From contig NZ_JAUUUU010000006.1 in assembly GCF_030676955.1 (NCBI RefSeq), positions 1 through 64,000 of the forward strand: a stretch of 64,000 nucleotides of DNA, in the 5' to 3' direction. This DNA is from Porticoccus litoralis (GTDB lineage: Bacteria > Pseudomonadota > Gammaproteobacteria > Pseudomonadales > Porticoccaceae). Shown piece by piece: positions 1 to 8,353 of this stretch. A program made the position numbers and the translations under genes. Each line of letters begins with the position of its first letter. Position 1 is the first letter of the stretch. The notes beneath the pieces are model-generated. The model had not been told where the DNA came from and did no database searches. It saw only the letters and a list, made by a program, of their open reading frames with translations.

Positions 1-31
1 GGGTTCTACCCCGAATTTACGGACACTTTAA
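1..31 (+). repeat. Left terminal inverted repeat of the IS
   Basis: It begins GGGTTCTACCCCG and continues through TACGGAC to TTTAA. The reverse complement of 1196-1226 reads the same apart from four substitutions, at two adjacent pairs. Confidence 0.9.
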
Positions 32-65
32 AGAAGGCCATAATCATGGCTAAGGAGTGTTTGTT

Positions 66-353
66 ATGTCTAAACGTAGAAAATATAGCCCTGAGTTTAA
101 GCGGGGCGCAGTCGAGCAGCTAAATCAACCTGGTGTCACTTGCGCTCAGGTGGCTAGAGAACTGGGTATAGCCCAAAACATGCTTTCTAGATGGCGTAGT
201 CAGATAGAAGAAGCTGGTTCAGAAGCTTTCAGTGGAACTGGTAGTCCTCGAGATCAAGAAATGGCAGCTCTCAAGAGAGAGCTATCTCGCGTTAAAAAGG
301 AGCGGGATTTTTTACGCGAAGCGGCGACGTACTTTGCCAGGGAATCGAGCTGA
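66..353 (+). CDS. IS3-family transposase OrfA (DNA-binding subunit)
   Basis: This encodes 95 residues from the ATG at 66, which has AGGAG eight bases upstream; a GTG at 57 would overlap that Shine-Dalgarno and is rejected. The N-terminal half is a helix-turn-helix of the IS3 OrfA type (RRKYSPEF near the start, then VARELGI and LSRW). The C-terminal half is a short coiled coil (MAALKRELSRVKKERDFL). In this family OrfA binds the IS ends and regulates transposition, and is also the N-terminal part of the OrfAB transposase made by -1 frameshifting. A U UUU UUA heptamer lies in the correct phase inside this gene at 308-314. Confidence 0.92.
   Translation: MSKRRKYSPEFKRGAVEQLNQPGVTCAQVARELGIAQNMLSRWRSQIEEAGSEAFSGTGSPRDQEMAALKRELSRVKKERDFLREAATYFARESS
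308..314 (+). promoter_or_regulatory. Candidate -1 programmed frameshift heptamer (T TTT TTA)
   Basis: In the orfA reading frame the bases read GA-T TTT TTA CGC. This is the X XXY YYZ form, the same U UUU UUA heptamer used by HIV-1 gag-pol. Slippage here joins orfA to the orfB frame, which is open from 296 onward. The fused protein would read KERDFL-TRSGDV and run into the YPVRLMC region typical of OrfB starts. An AAAAAG run at 294-299 is a weaker alternative because a TAA at 293 lies in the orfB frame there. Confidence 0.72.
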
Positions 354-400
354 AGTATCAGGCGATTCGACGTTGCTGCGGACAATATCCTGTCAGGCTT

Positions 401-1210
401 ATGTGCCGCTGTTTAGGTGTTTCACCTAGTGGATATTACGACTGGTCTAAAAGACCCTTGTGTAAGACTAAGCTTGAAAATAAGCGCCTACTAAGCAAGA
501 TCGAAGATATTCATGAAGATAGTCGAGGCATTATTGGTGCGCCTAGAATGCATGAAGATTTATTGGATGATGGAGAGTCTGTTAGCTTAAATCGAGTGGC
601 TAGAATCATGGCCACAAATGGACTGCAAGGCTGGCCTAGAAGAAAGAAGCGCAGCATGCGTGGCAAGGTGCAGATGTACTCCCCTGCAGTTGCAAATCAT
701 CTTAACCGTGATTTTTCAGCACTAGAACCAGAGACCAAATGGGTCACTGACATTACTGAGATGAAAACGGATGAGGGCAAATTGTACTTATGTGTCGTCA
801 TGGATTTATATCACAAGATAATTGTTGGTTGGTCTATGCACCATAGGCAGGACCGTCACATGGTACTCAAGGCTGTTGAGATGGCGCATTGGCAGAGACA
901 GTCCAGCGATAAAGTCATATTGCATTCAGATCGTGGAAGTCAGTTTAGAAGCTACGTCTATCAACGATTCTTGAAGGAGAAGAATATAGTCAGTTCAATG
1001 AGCGCAGTTGGACATTGTGGTGATAATGCGGCTTGTGAGGGCTTTTTTGGAATGATCAAACGTGAACGATTAAATCATACACGTTATCCAACTCGAGATG
1101 CTGCTAAGGCAGATGTTTTTAATTACATAGAATTGTTTCATAATCCGAGGATGCGACGCCGAGTGGCTAAGCAAGATTTAAGGATTCAATCTTTATTAAA
1201 CCGTCCGTAA
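401..1210 (+). CDS. IS3-family transposase OrfB (DDE integrase domain)
   Basis: From the ATG at 401 this gives 269 residues, but the frame is open back to 296 and the protein is probably made mainly as an OrfAB fusion. The retroviral-integrase (rve) fold is recognisable: an HTH_21 segment (GIIGAPRMHEDL), the first catalytic Asp in WVTDITEM, the second in LHSDRGSQF, and the Glu in CEGFFGMIKRE. These make a complete DDE triad. The C-terminus has the usual YIELFHNPRMRRR pattern. It catalyses strand transfer during IS movement. No internal stop or frameshift beyond the orfA/orfB junction is seen. Confidence 0.93.
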   Translation: MCRCLGVSPSGYYDWSKRPLCKTKLENKRLLSKIEDIHEDSRGIIGAPRMHEDLLDDGESVSLNRVARIMATNGLQGWPRRKKRSMRGKVQMYSPAVANHLNRDFSALEPETKWVTDITEMKTDEGKLYLCVVMDLYHKIIVGWSMHHRQDRHMVLKAVEMAHWQRQSSDKVILHSDRGSQFRSYVYQRFLKEKNIVSSMSAVGHCGDNAACEGFFGMIKRERLNHTRYPTRDAAKADVFNYIELFHNPRMRRRVAKQDLRIQSLLNRP

Positions 1211-1226
1211 AAACGGGGTAGAACCC
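1196..1226 (-). repeat. Right terminal inverted repeat of the IS
   Basis: Read on the minus strand it begins GGGTTCTACCCCG, identical to the left end for 13 bases, then TACGGAC and TTTAA. It overlaps the last codons and stop of orfB. Confidence 0.9.
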
Positions 1227-1439
1227 GTGTCAAACACTAAGGCATTAAACGATATGTCTGTTTGGGTGATTGGAGGTTCATTTACATTAGCAATCAGACC
1301 TTATATTGAGGCCTCTTTTAGAGATGTTCGATATATCGATCATTGGCGCCATAAGTTAGACGTACTGCCATCAGAATTAGCGTTGTCTGCTGAAAAACCA
1401 GATTTAATTTTAGTTGTAAGGGTTGAACGATCATTTTAG
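1227..1439 (+). pseudogene. 3' remnant of an AlgX/AlgJ-like SGNH acetyltransferase gene, cut by the IS
   Basis: An open frame begins immediately at the IS boundary and runs 70 codons to a TAG. The peptide contains VWVIGGSFT, then RPYIEASFRDVRYIDHW and PDLILVVRVERSF. This resembles the C-terminal end of AlgX/AlgJ-type (DHHW) alginate O-acetyltransferase-like proteins, where a GDSF-type block is followed by a conserved RVERSF-like end. The family call is from recollection of that pattern. The usual Asp of GDSF is Gly here. A whole protein would need several hundred residues, so the 5' part must lie left of the window, on the far side of the IS, or be deleted. Its base composition is more AT-rich than the genes that follow. 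Confidence 0.6.
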
Positions 1440-1889
1440 TAAGAAACCTTTCAGTCGCCTTTCAGCTAACGTATTGATACTATTTATTTCTATTAAGCCC
1501 CTTCGCACTTACTAATGAGTGGATTAGTTAGAAACCTGTTGGAGAGTGAAAATAAATGTTATATAAATCAATGTTTTGTGCCAATGCTTTTATTCAGTGG
1601 GAATAAGTCGCAGAGCGCAGCATCGGGTAATAGAGGTTATGATGGCGCTGGTTGCCGGAGCACATCGTGATATCTGCAATTCGCGGACAGCGTATAAAAA
1701 GTTCTGACTCCTCTTCTATAAACTGCTCTTTCTGCGTGGATGATACGAACTGGACATCCATATAATCCGCCGCATCTTGGCGAGCTATAACATTTGCAAT
1801 CAGCCCTGCTACCATTGATCACTACAAGGTCGCCTTGATTGGTTTGTTTGCGGGCGGTAGTGCTCACCAGGATTCATAGGAGAACCCCC
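1440..1889. other. 450-bp spacer without a convincing gene
   Basis: The first part (to about 1600) is AT-rich. Two overlapping minus-strand frames of 73 and 76 codons (1594-1867) have no recognisable domain, no clear ribosome binding site and atypical composition, and are not accepted. The end of the spacer presumably holds the promoter of the small gene at 1890. No terminator hairpin was recognised. Confidence 0.5.
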
Positions 1890-2084
1890 ATGAAGTTTTT
1901 ATTGCTGGCTGCCGCCGTTCTGGGCGTGATTTATATGGTATTTATTGAAAGCAAACGTTCGCCTGGAACAGATGAGCGACCGGAGGCGGTGTATCAGAGG
2001 GAAGTTGAGAAAGTACAGAACCTCGACAAATTGATGCAGGATGCTGTGGATCAGCACGGCGAGGAAATGGATCGCATTAAGTGA
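1890..2084 (+). CDS. Small single-pass membrane-anchored protein, unknown function
   Basis: This encodes 64 residues from an ATG preceded by AGGAG at 1878-1882; a longer frame from 1839 lacks a good start signal. Residues 1-16 form a hydrophobic segment (MKFLLLAAAVLGVIYMVF) that could be a signal anchor. The rest is charged and probably helical (YQREVEKVQNLDKLMQDAVDQ). I do not recognise a family. It ends 22 bases before tadA on the same strand, so the two may be co-transcribed. The good Shine-Dalgarno and protein-like composition suggest it is real. Confidence 0.62.
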   Translation: MKFLLLAAAVLGVIYMVFIESKRSPGTDERPEAVYQREVEKVQNLDKLMQDAVDQHGEEMDRIK

Positions 2085-2106
2085 TTCCTGCAGCGTGATA
2101 CAACCG

Positions 2107-2598
2107 ATGACTACAAAAAACTACACCGCTTCAGATCTGGAGTGGATGTCGAAAGCCCTGCAACTGGCAAAAAAAGCCGGTGAAGCAGGGGAAGTACCCG
2201 TGGGTGCAGTATTGGTTAAAGATGGCGTCTGTGTTGGCGAGGGTTGGAATCAGCCGATTGGCTGCAGTGATCCCACCGCCCACGCGGAAATTAATGCAAT
2301 ACGAGCGGCAGCTGAAAGTTTGAAGAATTACCGCCTGCCTGGCACTACGCTTTATGTGACCATTGAACCCTGCACCATGTGCATCGGCGCCATACTCCAT
2401 GCCCGCGTAGGCCGCCTGGTTTATGGGGCTGAAGAGCCACGGGCAGGGGCCGTTGTCAGCCAGCTGAAGCTACCGGAGTGCAGTCACTATAATCATCGGT
2501 TAGATGTTGTGGGGGGAGTGATGGCTGATCGATGTGGATCGCTGATTAGTGATTTCTTTCGGGCCAAGCGTGGGGGCAGTCAGTCAACATGCTCATAG
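2107..2598 (+). CDS. tadA: tRNA-specific adenosine deaminase TadA
   Basis: TadA converts adenosine 34 to inosine in the anticodon of tRNA-Arg(ACG), allowing it to read CGU, CGC and CGA codons. The 163-residue protein has the cytidine/deoxycytidylate deaminase zinc site: HAE at His59-Glu61 (TAHAEINAI) and PCTMC at Cys89 and Cys92. VPVGAVLV near residue 31 is also typical. I chose the ATG at 2107 (MTTKNYT); the frame is open further upstream to 2041, but that overlaps the preceding gene and adds unconserved sequence. The gene ends 7 bases from the convergent mltF, with no room for a terminator hairpin. Confidence 0.95.
   Translation: MTTKNYTASDLEWMSKALQLAKKAGEAGEVPVGAVLVKDGVCVGEGWNQPIGCSDPTAHAEINAIRAAAESLKNYRLPGTTLYVTIEPCTMCIGAILHARVGRLVYGAEEPRAGAVVSQLKLPECSHYNHRLDVVGGVMADRCGSLISDFFRAKRGGSQSTCS
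2441..2448 (+). other. KOPS-type octamer GGGCAGGG
   Basis: Matches GGGNAGGG on the + strand, inside tadA, and points toward the dif-like site at 42186. Confidence 0.55.
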
Positions 2599-2605
2599 CC
2601 CCTGA

Positions 2606-4066
2606 TTACAGTGACAGCATGGAACCTTCATGCCAGTCACTGGCATTGGGAATGTCGAGCCGCTGATTGCGTTCCTGGCGGCGTTGTTCTTCAAGGCTAT
2701 GCCAGCCCAGAACGGACTGGTAATGACGAATGTTTTTCACATAGGCGACTGGTTCGTGTCCACGGGCATAGCCATGTTTCACCGTACTGTAGTATTTCTT
2801 CTGTTGTAGTAGCGGCAGGAACTCTCTCACATCCTCCCATAGATCCGGGTTTTTACCTGAGCGATCTGTGAGTACCCGGGCATCTTCCAGGTGCCCCATG
2901 CCGACGTTATAGGCTGCAAGAGCAAGCCAGGTGCGATCCGGTTCGGTAATATCACTGGGAATACGTGATCGGGTTTCCAGAAAATATCGGGTACCACCAT
3001 CAATACTCTGCATGGGGTCCAGGCGGTTATTGATGCCCATTTCCTTGGCAGTTGGGAGGGTCAGCATCATCAGGCCGCGAACCCCTGTGGGAGACGTAGC
3101 CTTATGGTTCCAGTGGGACTCCTGATAGGCGATGGCTGCGAGGAGCTGCCAGTCAAGACCATATCGAGTGGCTATTTCCTGGAACATTTCCCGGTATTTC
3201 GGTAGCCGTGTTTTAACCCGGGATATAAATAGTTGTGAGCCACCCTGGGTAAACTGGTTGGTTTGGCTCAATACTTTGGCTTTCAATTTGGCCAGCTCCC
3301 CTGAGGCTTCAAACTCTTTCAGGAAGGCATTGGCTGCATCGATAAGTGTTTGATCCCCGTGTTTTGGGAACGCCCAGGCAATGGGTTGCGGTTCCGAGAG
3401 GTTGAAGGCAGCTCGGGCCTGGGGGTAGATGCCTCGGTCAACCTGATAGGAGTTGGAATCCACCACTGCGTAATCTGTTTCGCCCGAATCCACCATAGAC
3501 ATCAGATCGAGCATTTCCAGGCCATCCATTTCCTGCCAGTGTAGTTCAGGGTAGTCCTTTTTCAGTTCCTGCAGACGCTCGCTGTGAGAGCTTTTGGGGA
3601 TGACTAGCAGTTCTCCGTCAACGAGGTCCTCGACCTTTCTTGGGCGTTTGTTGCCGTTGCGATAAATGACTTTCTGGGAAACTTCGTAATAAGGGTAACT
3701 GAAGCGGAAGCGTTTTTTCCGTTCCGGGGTTGCCGTCAGCCCGGCAGCGGCGAAGTCTCCCAGAGGGCCGCCGATGCTGACCAGTACACCGGCAACAGAA
3801 TCCCTGGCAGACACTTTCAACTCAACGCCGAGATGCTTGGCAAATGCCTTGCTAAGCCAGTATTCAAACCCACCCTGGCCCTTGGCGTTTTTAAAATAGG
3901 TCGTAGAGCCCATCAGCGTGACTACCCTTAGCTCACCCCGATTTCTGACTTCTTCCAGGGCAGTGGGAGCACGACTAGCAGTGAGCGTCATGGCGACCGT
4001 AAACAGCAGAGAGCCGTAGAGAATACGCTTTGTGGTTTTTTTGAGATGAAAATAAAAGCCTAGCAT
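2606..4066 (-). CDS. mltF: Membrane-bound lytic murein transglycosylase F
   Basis: MltF cleaves the beta-1,4 bond between MurNAc and GlcNAc in peptidoglycan, forming 1,6-anhydro-muramic ends, at the outer membrane. The 486-residue protein starts with a basic N-terminus and hydrophobic segment (about 12-30). A solute-binding-protein family 3 domain follows (about 40-270, beginning RGELRVVT and including ATPERKKRFRFSYPYY), acting as regulatory module. The C-terminal SLT domain (about 295-430) has the catalytic Glu in AYQESHWN, then SPTGVRGLMML and ALAAYNVGMGH. E. coli MltF is about 518 residues with the same order. It is transcribed away from purL and converges on tadA. Confidence 0.93.
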   Translation of the reverse strand: MLGFYFHLKKTTKRILYGSLLFTVAMTLTASRAPTALEEVRNRGELRVVTLMGSTTYFKNAKGQGGFEYWLSKAFAKHLGVELKVSARDSVAGVLVSIGGPLGDFAAAGLTATPERKKRFRFSYPYYEVSQKVIYRNGNKRPRKVEDLVDGELLVIPKSSHSERLQELKKDYPELHWQEMDGLEMLDLMSMVDSGETDYAVVDSNSYQVDRGIYPQARAAFNLSEPQPIAWAFPKHGDQTLIDAANAFLKEFEASGELAKLKAKVLSQTNQFTQGGSQLFISRVKTRLPKYREMFQEIATRYGLDWQLLAAIAYQESHWNHKATSPTGVRGLMMLTLPTAKEMGINNRLDPMQSIDGGTRYFLETRSRIPSDITEPDRTWLALAAYNVGMGHLEDARVLTDRSGKNPDLWEDVREFLPLLQQKKYYSTVKHGYARGHEPVAYVKNIRHYQSVLGWHSLEEQRRQERNQRLDIPNASDWHEGSMLSL

Positions 4067-4332
4067 TCACCTACCCAAAAAATGTGCCAGTGACGGAAGT
4101 ATGCTCTCGCTTAGACACCGCCCGCTACTGTTATTGGAGACGGGCCAACCCCTTATTTTTCTGTTCGTGAACGGGGTATCGGAAAGGTTATCACGTGTAT
4201 TTACAGATTTCTCATGTTGAGGAGCTGGAAATGGTGATGAGCAACCAAATCGGGACTGCACTTCCCCTGACGATAGCCGTGCAATTCCATTACAATAGCC
4301 GCCTTTCCGTCAGTCCCAATCGAGTTTTTAAC

Positions 4333-7300
4333 ATGCAGATCTTTCGTGGCACCCCAGCACTTTCCGAGTTTAGAAAACAACAGCTGCTTCGTGAGTTACA
4401 GGAGGTTGATGCCGGGGTTGAAAGTCTCTATGCCGAGTACCTGCATTTTGCTGATTTGGAGCGTCCCCTAAGTGGTGAGGAAGCGGCGACCCTTGAATCC
4501 CTGCTTAAATACGGCCCGAGGCTAGAGCCTGAGTCATTACGTGGCCAGTTAATGCTGGTGACGCCACGTCCCGGCACGATTTCTCCCTGGTCCAGTAAGG
4601 CAACGGACATCGCACACAACGCGGGGCTGGATGCGATCAGGCGTTTGGAGCGTGGTGTGGCTTATTACCTGAGAGGCAGCCTGACACCTGGCAAACAGCA
4701 AGCGCTCAAAGCCTGTTTACACGACCGGATGGTCGAAACCGTACTCGACGCGGAGGACAATGCAGTCCAGCTGTTCAAGCACCAGCAACCCCAGCCGATG
4801 ACTTCCGTTCCTGTCATTTCTCAGGGCAAACCGGCGTTGGCCGAAGCCAATGTTAGCCTGGGGCTGGCGTTGGCTGATGACGAGATTGACTACCTGGTGA
4901 ACAGTTTTAATGAGCTGGGCAGGGACCCAACAGATGTCGAGTTGATGATGTTTGCCCAGGCTAATTCTGAGCATTGTCGCCATAAAATCTTTAATGCCAG
5001 TTGGACGATTAATGGCCAGGATCAGGAACTGTCACTGTTTTCCATGATCAAGAACACCTACGAGCTGGGTGGGGACAATGTTCTTTCGGCCTATGCGGAT
5101 AACGCCTCGGTAGTGGTTGGCAGCACGGCGGGACGCTTTTACCCTGATCCGGACACCCAGGTTTATGGCTACAGTCAGGAAGCTATCCACCTGTTAATGA
5201 AGGTTGAAACCCATAATCACCCGACGGCTATTGCGCCTTTTTCCGGCGCTGGTACGGGCTCTGGTGGTGAAATTCGAGATGAAGGTGCGGTAGGCCGCGG
5301 TTCCAAACCAAAGGTCGGTCTTACCGGGTTCACCGTTTCCAACCTGCAAATACCGGGTTTTCTGAGGCCATGGGAACAGCCCTATGGAAAGCCGGATCGT
5401 ATTGCCAGCGCGCTGGATATCATGATTGAAGGCCCCATCGGTGGCGCTGCATTCAACAATGAATTTGGCAGGCCCAACCTGTGCGGGTATTTCCGGTCTT
5501 TTGAAGAGCAATTTGATGGCGAACGGCGCGGCTATCATAAACCCATCATGATCGCCGGTGGCTATGGCAACATTCGCGCCGAGCATGTCGACAAACCGCC
5601 GTTTCAGGCGGGCTGTCAACTCATTGTACTGGGTGGCCCGGCGATGTTGATTGGCCTCGGTGGTGGTGCTGCATCGTCCATGGCATCAGGCAGCAGCGCC
5701 GAGGATCTCGATTTTGCCTCGGTACAACGCCAGAACCCCGAAATTGAACGCCGTTGTCAGGAAGTGATTGACCGCTGTTGGCAGTTGGGAGGCAGTAACC
5801 CCATTGCGTTTATTCACGATGTTGGAGCGGGGGGGTTATCCAATGCATTCCCGGAACTGGTAAAAGATGGTGGTTGCGGTGGTCGCTTTGAGCTTCGGAA
5901 TGTCCCCAATGATGAACCCGGCATGTCGCCGCTTGCTATCTGGTGTAACGAGGCACAGGAGCGATATGTTCTGGCCGTCAAACCAGAAGATCTGGCCCGG
6001 TTCGAGGCTATCTGTCAGCGTGAGCGATGCCCCTATGCGGTTGTGGGTGAGGCTACGGATGAAAAGCATTTGCTGTTGAACGATACCCATTTCGCGTCTA
6101 AACCCGTGGACTTGCCCATGTCTGTGCTGTTTGGCAAGCCGCCGAAAATGCACCGTTCTGCCGAAACCCGTTCAATTCCGGTTCAGCCATTCAGCGGTCT
6201 GTCCATTAGTCTTGACGATGCTGTCGAGCGTGTACTGAGCCATCCCACGGTGGCCAGTAAAAGCTTTCTGATTACCATCGGCGATCGATCAGTAACGGGC
6301 ATGGTGGCACGTGACCAGATGGTTGGGCCCTGCCAGGTTCCTGTGGCTGACTGTGCCGTCACTACCGTGAGTTACGACAGTTATGCCGGTGAGGCGATGG
6401 CCATGGGTGAGCGAACGCCTCTGGCGTTGCTGGATGCCCCGGCTTCAGGTCGTATGGCCATTGGTGAAGCCATCACCAATATCGCCGGCACCCCGATCGC
6501 CCAGCTATCTGACATCAAACTATCTGCCAACTGGATGTGTGCCGCCGGACACCCCGGAGAGGATGAAAAGTTGTTCCGCACGGTTGAAGCTGTGGGTATG
6601 GAGTTATGTCCCGCGCTGGGTATCACCATTCCGGTAGGCAAGGACTCCATGTCCATGCGCACCACTTGGTCCCAGGACGGTGAAGACAAGGCGGTGACTG
6701 CCCCTATGTCACTGATCATTTCGGCATTTGCTCCGGTGCAGGACGTCCGCAAGACCCTGACACCGGAATTGCGGGCCGATCTGGGTGAGACGGTTTTGCT
6801 TTATATTGACCTGGGTGACAATCGCAATCGTCTGGGTGGTTCCATTATCGCTCAGGTCTATAACCAGATGGGCGATACTCCGCCGGATGTGGTCAGTGCC
6901 GCAAAACTGAAAGCATTTTTTGAGCTGATTCAGTCTGCGAATCAGGCGGGGGATATTCTGGCGTATCATGACCGTTCCGATGGCGGTCTGTTCACAACAC
7001 TGGTCGAAATGGCTTTCGCCGGTAATATCGGCTTGAACATCTGCCTGGATGAACAACCAGGAGATGCGTTTTCTGTTCTGTTTAATGAAGAATTGGGCGC
7101 AGTGGTACAGGTGGAGACTCACCGGGTTGAGTCCTTCAAGCAGCGCTTTATGGAAGCGGGTATTGCCGTCACCAAGGTCGCGACGCTGGATCGCGGCGAC
7201 GCCATAGAGATTATGCAGGACGGGGCGTACCTGTTCAGCTCAAGCCGGGTTGAACTGTTGCGTCGCTGGAGTGAGACCAGCTACAAGATTCAGGCTCTCA

Positions 7301-8199
7301 GGGATAATGAGGACTGTGCCCGCCAGGAGTTTGATGGGTTGTTTTTTGACAACCCGGGTTTGAGTGCCAACCTCAGCTACGATATTAATGAGGATGTGGC
7401 GGCTCCGTTTATCAACACCGGTGTTCGCCCTGCCATAGCCGTGTTGCGAGAGCAGGGTGTAAATGGCCACGTGGAAATGGCGGCCGCTTTTGATCGTGCC
7501 GGCTTCAGTGCAGTGGATGTCCACATGAGCGACCTGCTCAGTGGTCGACATCATTTGCAGGACTACAGGGGCCTGGTGGCTTGCGGTGGTTTCTCATACG
7601 GCGATGTGCTGGGGGCGGGAGAGGGCTGGGCTAAAACCATTCTGTTCAACAGTGTTTTACGCGACCAGTTTCAGCAGTTTTTTGAGCGCCAGGATACCTT
7701 CACCTTTGGTGTCTGTAACGGTTGCCAGATGCTCTCTAACCTGAAAACACTGATTCCCGGTGCGATGCAGTGGCCTCGCTTCGTGCGCAATGTCTCGGAG
7801 CAATTTGAAGCGCGCTTCTCGCTGGTAAAAGTGAGTCCATCACCATCGATTATGCTCGCCGGGATGGAGGGGTCGTATATGCCGATTGCTATGGCCCATG
7901 GCGAAGGTCGCGTTGAATTTGGACCTGATCAGGATGTGGATGCCTTTGATGCTTCTGACCGTGTGGCGTTGCGTTATCTGGATAATTATCTGGATGTCGC
8001 CGAGAGCTATCCGGCCAACCCGAATGGTTCTATCTACGGTATTACCGGCGTTACCAGTGACGATGGCAGAGCAACTATTATGATGCCTCACCCGGAGCGG
8101 GTATTCAGAACGGTGACCAACTCATGGCACCCGGATGACTGGGGAGAAGATGGTGCCTGGATGCGCCTGTTCAGAAATGCCCGAGTTTTCGTGGGTTAA
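4333..8199 (+). CDS. purL: Phosphoribosylformylglycinamidine synthase (PurL)
   Basis: PurL makes FGAM from FGAR, ATP and glutamine in step four of purine synthesis. The 1288-residue protein is the large single-chain proteobacterial form (E. coli about 1295). The N-terminal and synthetase domains include QANSEHCRH, ETHNHPTAI and SGGEIRDEGA. The C-terminal class I glutaminase has Cys1128 (FGVCNGCQ), and His1253 and Glu1255 (PHPERVF). The start at 4333 (MQIFRGTPALSEF) was chosen because it aligns with known PurL N-termini. The frame is open further upstream, and an ATG at 4231 has a GGAG before it, so an N-terminal extension cannot be excluded. A strong terminator follows at 8241. Confidence 0.97.
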   Translation: MQIFRGTPALSEFRKQQLLRELQEVDAGVESLYAEYLHFADLERPLSGEEAATLESLLKYGPRLEPESLRGQLMLVTPRPGTISPWSSKATDIAHNAGLDAIRRLERGVAYYLRGSLTPGKQQALKACLHDRMVETVLDAEDNAVQLFKHQQPQPMTSVPVISQGKPALAEANVSLGLALADDEIDYLVNSFNELGRDPTDVELMMFAQANSEHCRHKIFNASWTINGQDQELSLFSMIKNTYELGGDNVLSAYADNASVVVGSTAGRFYPDPDTQVYGYSQEAIHLLMKVETHNHPTAIAPFSGAGTGSGGEIRDEGAVGRGSKPKVGLTGFTVSNLQIPGFLRPWEQPYGKPDRIASALDIMIEGPIGGAAFNNEFGRPNLCGYFRSFEEQFDGERRGYHKPIMIAGGYGNIRAEHVDKPPFQAGCQLIVLGGPAMLIGLGGGAASSMASGSSAEDLDFASVQRQNPEIERRCQEVIDRCWQLGGSNPIAFIHDVGAGGLSNAFPELVKDGGCGGRFELRNVPNDEPGMSPLAIWCNEAQERYVLAVKPEDLARFEAICQRERCPYAVVGEATDEKHLLLNDTHFASKPVDLPMSVLFGKPPKMHRSAETRSIPVQPFSGLSISLDDAVERVLSHPTVASKSFLITIGDRSVTGMVARDQMVGPCQVPVADCAVTTVSYDSYAGEAMAMGERTPLALLDAPASGRMAIGEAITNIAGTPIAQLSDIKLSANWMCAAGHPGEDEKLFRTVEAVGMELCPALGITIPVGKDSMSMRTTWSQDGEDKAVTAPMSLIISAFAPVQDVRKTLTPELRADLGETVLLYIDLGDNRNRLGGSIIAQVYNQMGDTPPDVVSAAKLKAFFELIQSANQAGDILAYHDRSDGGLFTTLVEMAFAGNIGLNICLDEQPGDAFSVLFNEELGAVVQVETHRVESFKQRFMEAGIAVTKVATLDRGDAIEIMQDGAYLFSSSRVELLRRWSETSYKIQALRDNEDCARQEFDGLFFDNPGLSANLSYDINEDVAAPFINTGVRPAIAVLREQGVNGHVEMAAAFDRAGFSAVDVHMSDLLSGRHHLQDYRGLVACGGFSYGDVLGAGEGWAKTILFNSVLRDQFQQFFERQDTFTFGVCNGCQMLSNLKTLIPGAMQWPRFVRNVSEQFEARFSLVKVSPSPSIMLAGMEGSYMPIAMAHGEGRVEFGPDQDVDAFDASDRVALRYLDNYLDVAESYPANPNGSIYGITGVTSDDGRATIMMPHPERVFRTVTNSWHPDDWGEDGAWMRLFRNARVFVG
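4917..4924 (+). other. KOPS-type octamer GGGCAGGG
   Basis: Matches GGGNAGGG on the + strand, inside purL, and points toward the dif-like site. Confidence 0.55.
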
Positions 8200-8240
8200 T
8201 CTGTCATAGTCGGCACAACGGCATATGCTCAACAATAAAA

Positions 8241-8266
8241 AAGCCCGGCAATAGCCGGGCTTTTTT
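8241..8266 (+). terminator. Rho-independent terminator of purL
   Basis: A perfect 9-bp stem (AAGCCCGGC / GCCGGGCTT) with a four-base loop is followed by a T run. It lies 42 bases after the purL stop. The A run upstream lets it work for the opposite strand too. Confidence 0.92.
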
Positions 8267-8353
8267 GTGTCTATAGCATTGTATAGACAGTATCTTTACG
8301 AGACTCCTAGCACAGCTCACCCCATCATTTGCGGCCGTGCACAGGCAGTCTTT

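Larger units (their letters stand above)
1..1226 (+). mobile_element. IS3-family insertion sequence, complete
   Basis: The element is bounded by imperfect terminal inverted repeats at 1-31 and 1196-1226 that agree at about 27 of 31 positions; the outer 13 bases are identical. It carries two overlapping transposase frames in the orfA/orfB arrangement typical of the IS3 family, with orfB in the -1 frame. At 1226 bp it has normal IS3 length and both frames are intact, so it looks potentially active. The left end coincides with the first base of the window, so the left flank and the target-site duplication cannot be seen. The right end directly abuts the remnant of a host gene at 1227. The subgroup was not determined. 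Confidence 0.93.

Noticed and set aside
294..299. AAAAAG run as the IS frameshift site
   Set aside because: A TAA in the orfB frame at 293 and an incomplete heptamer make it weaker than the T TTT TTA at 308-314.
1594..1867. Two overlapping minus-strand frames of about 75 codons
   Set aside because: No domain, no convincing ribosome binding site, and no protein-like pattern; probably chance frames in a spacer.
4195..4332. N-terminal extension of PurL from an upstream start
   Set aside because: The extra 46 residues do not resemble PurL and the N-terminus aligns at 4333, although an ATG at 4231 has a fair ribosome binding site.
5194..5619. Minus-strand frame of 141 codons inside purL
   Set aside because: Antisense to strongly conserved PurL domains; no similarity to any known protein.
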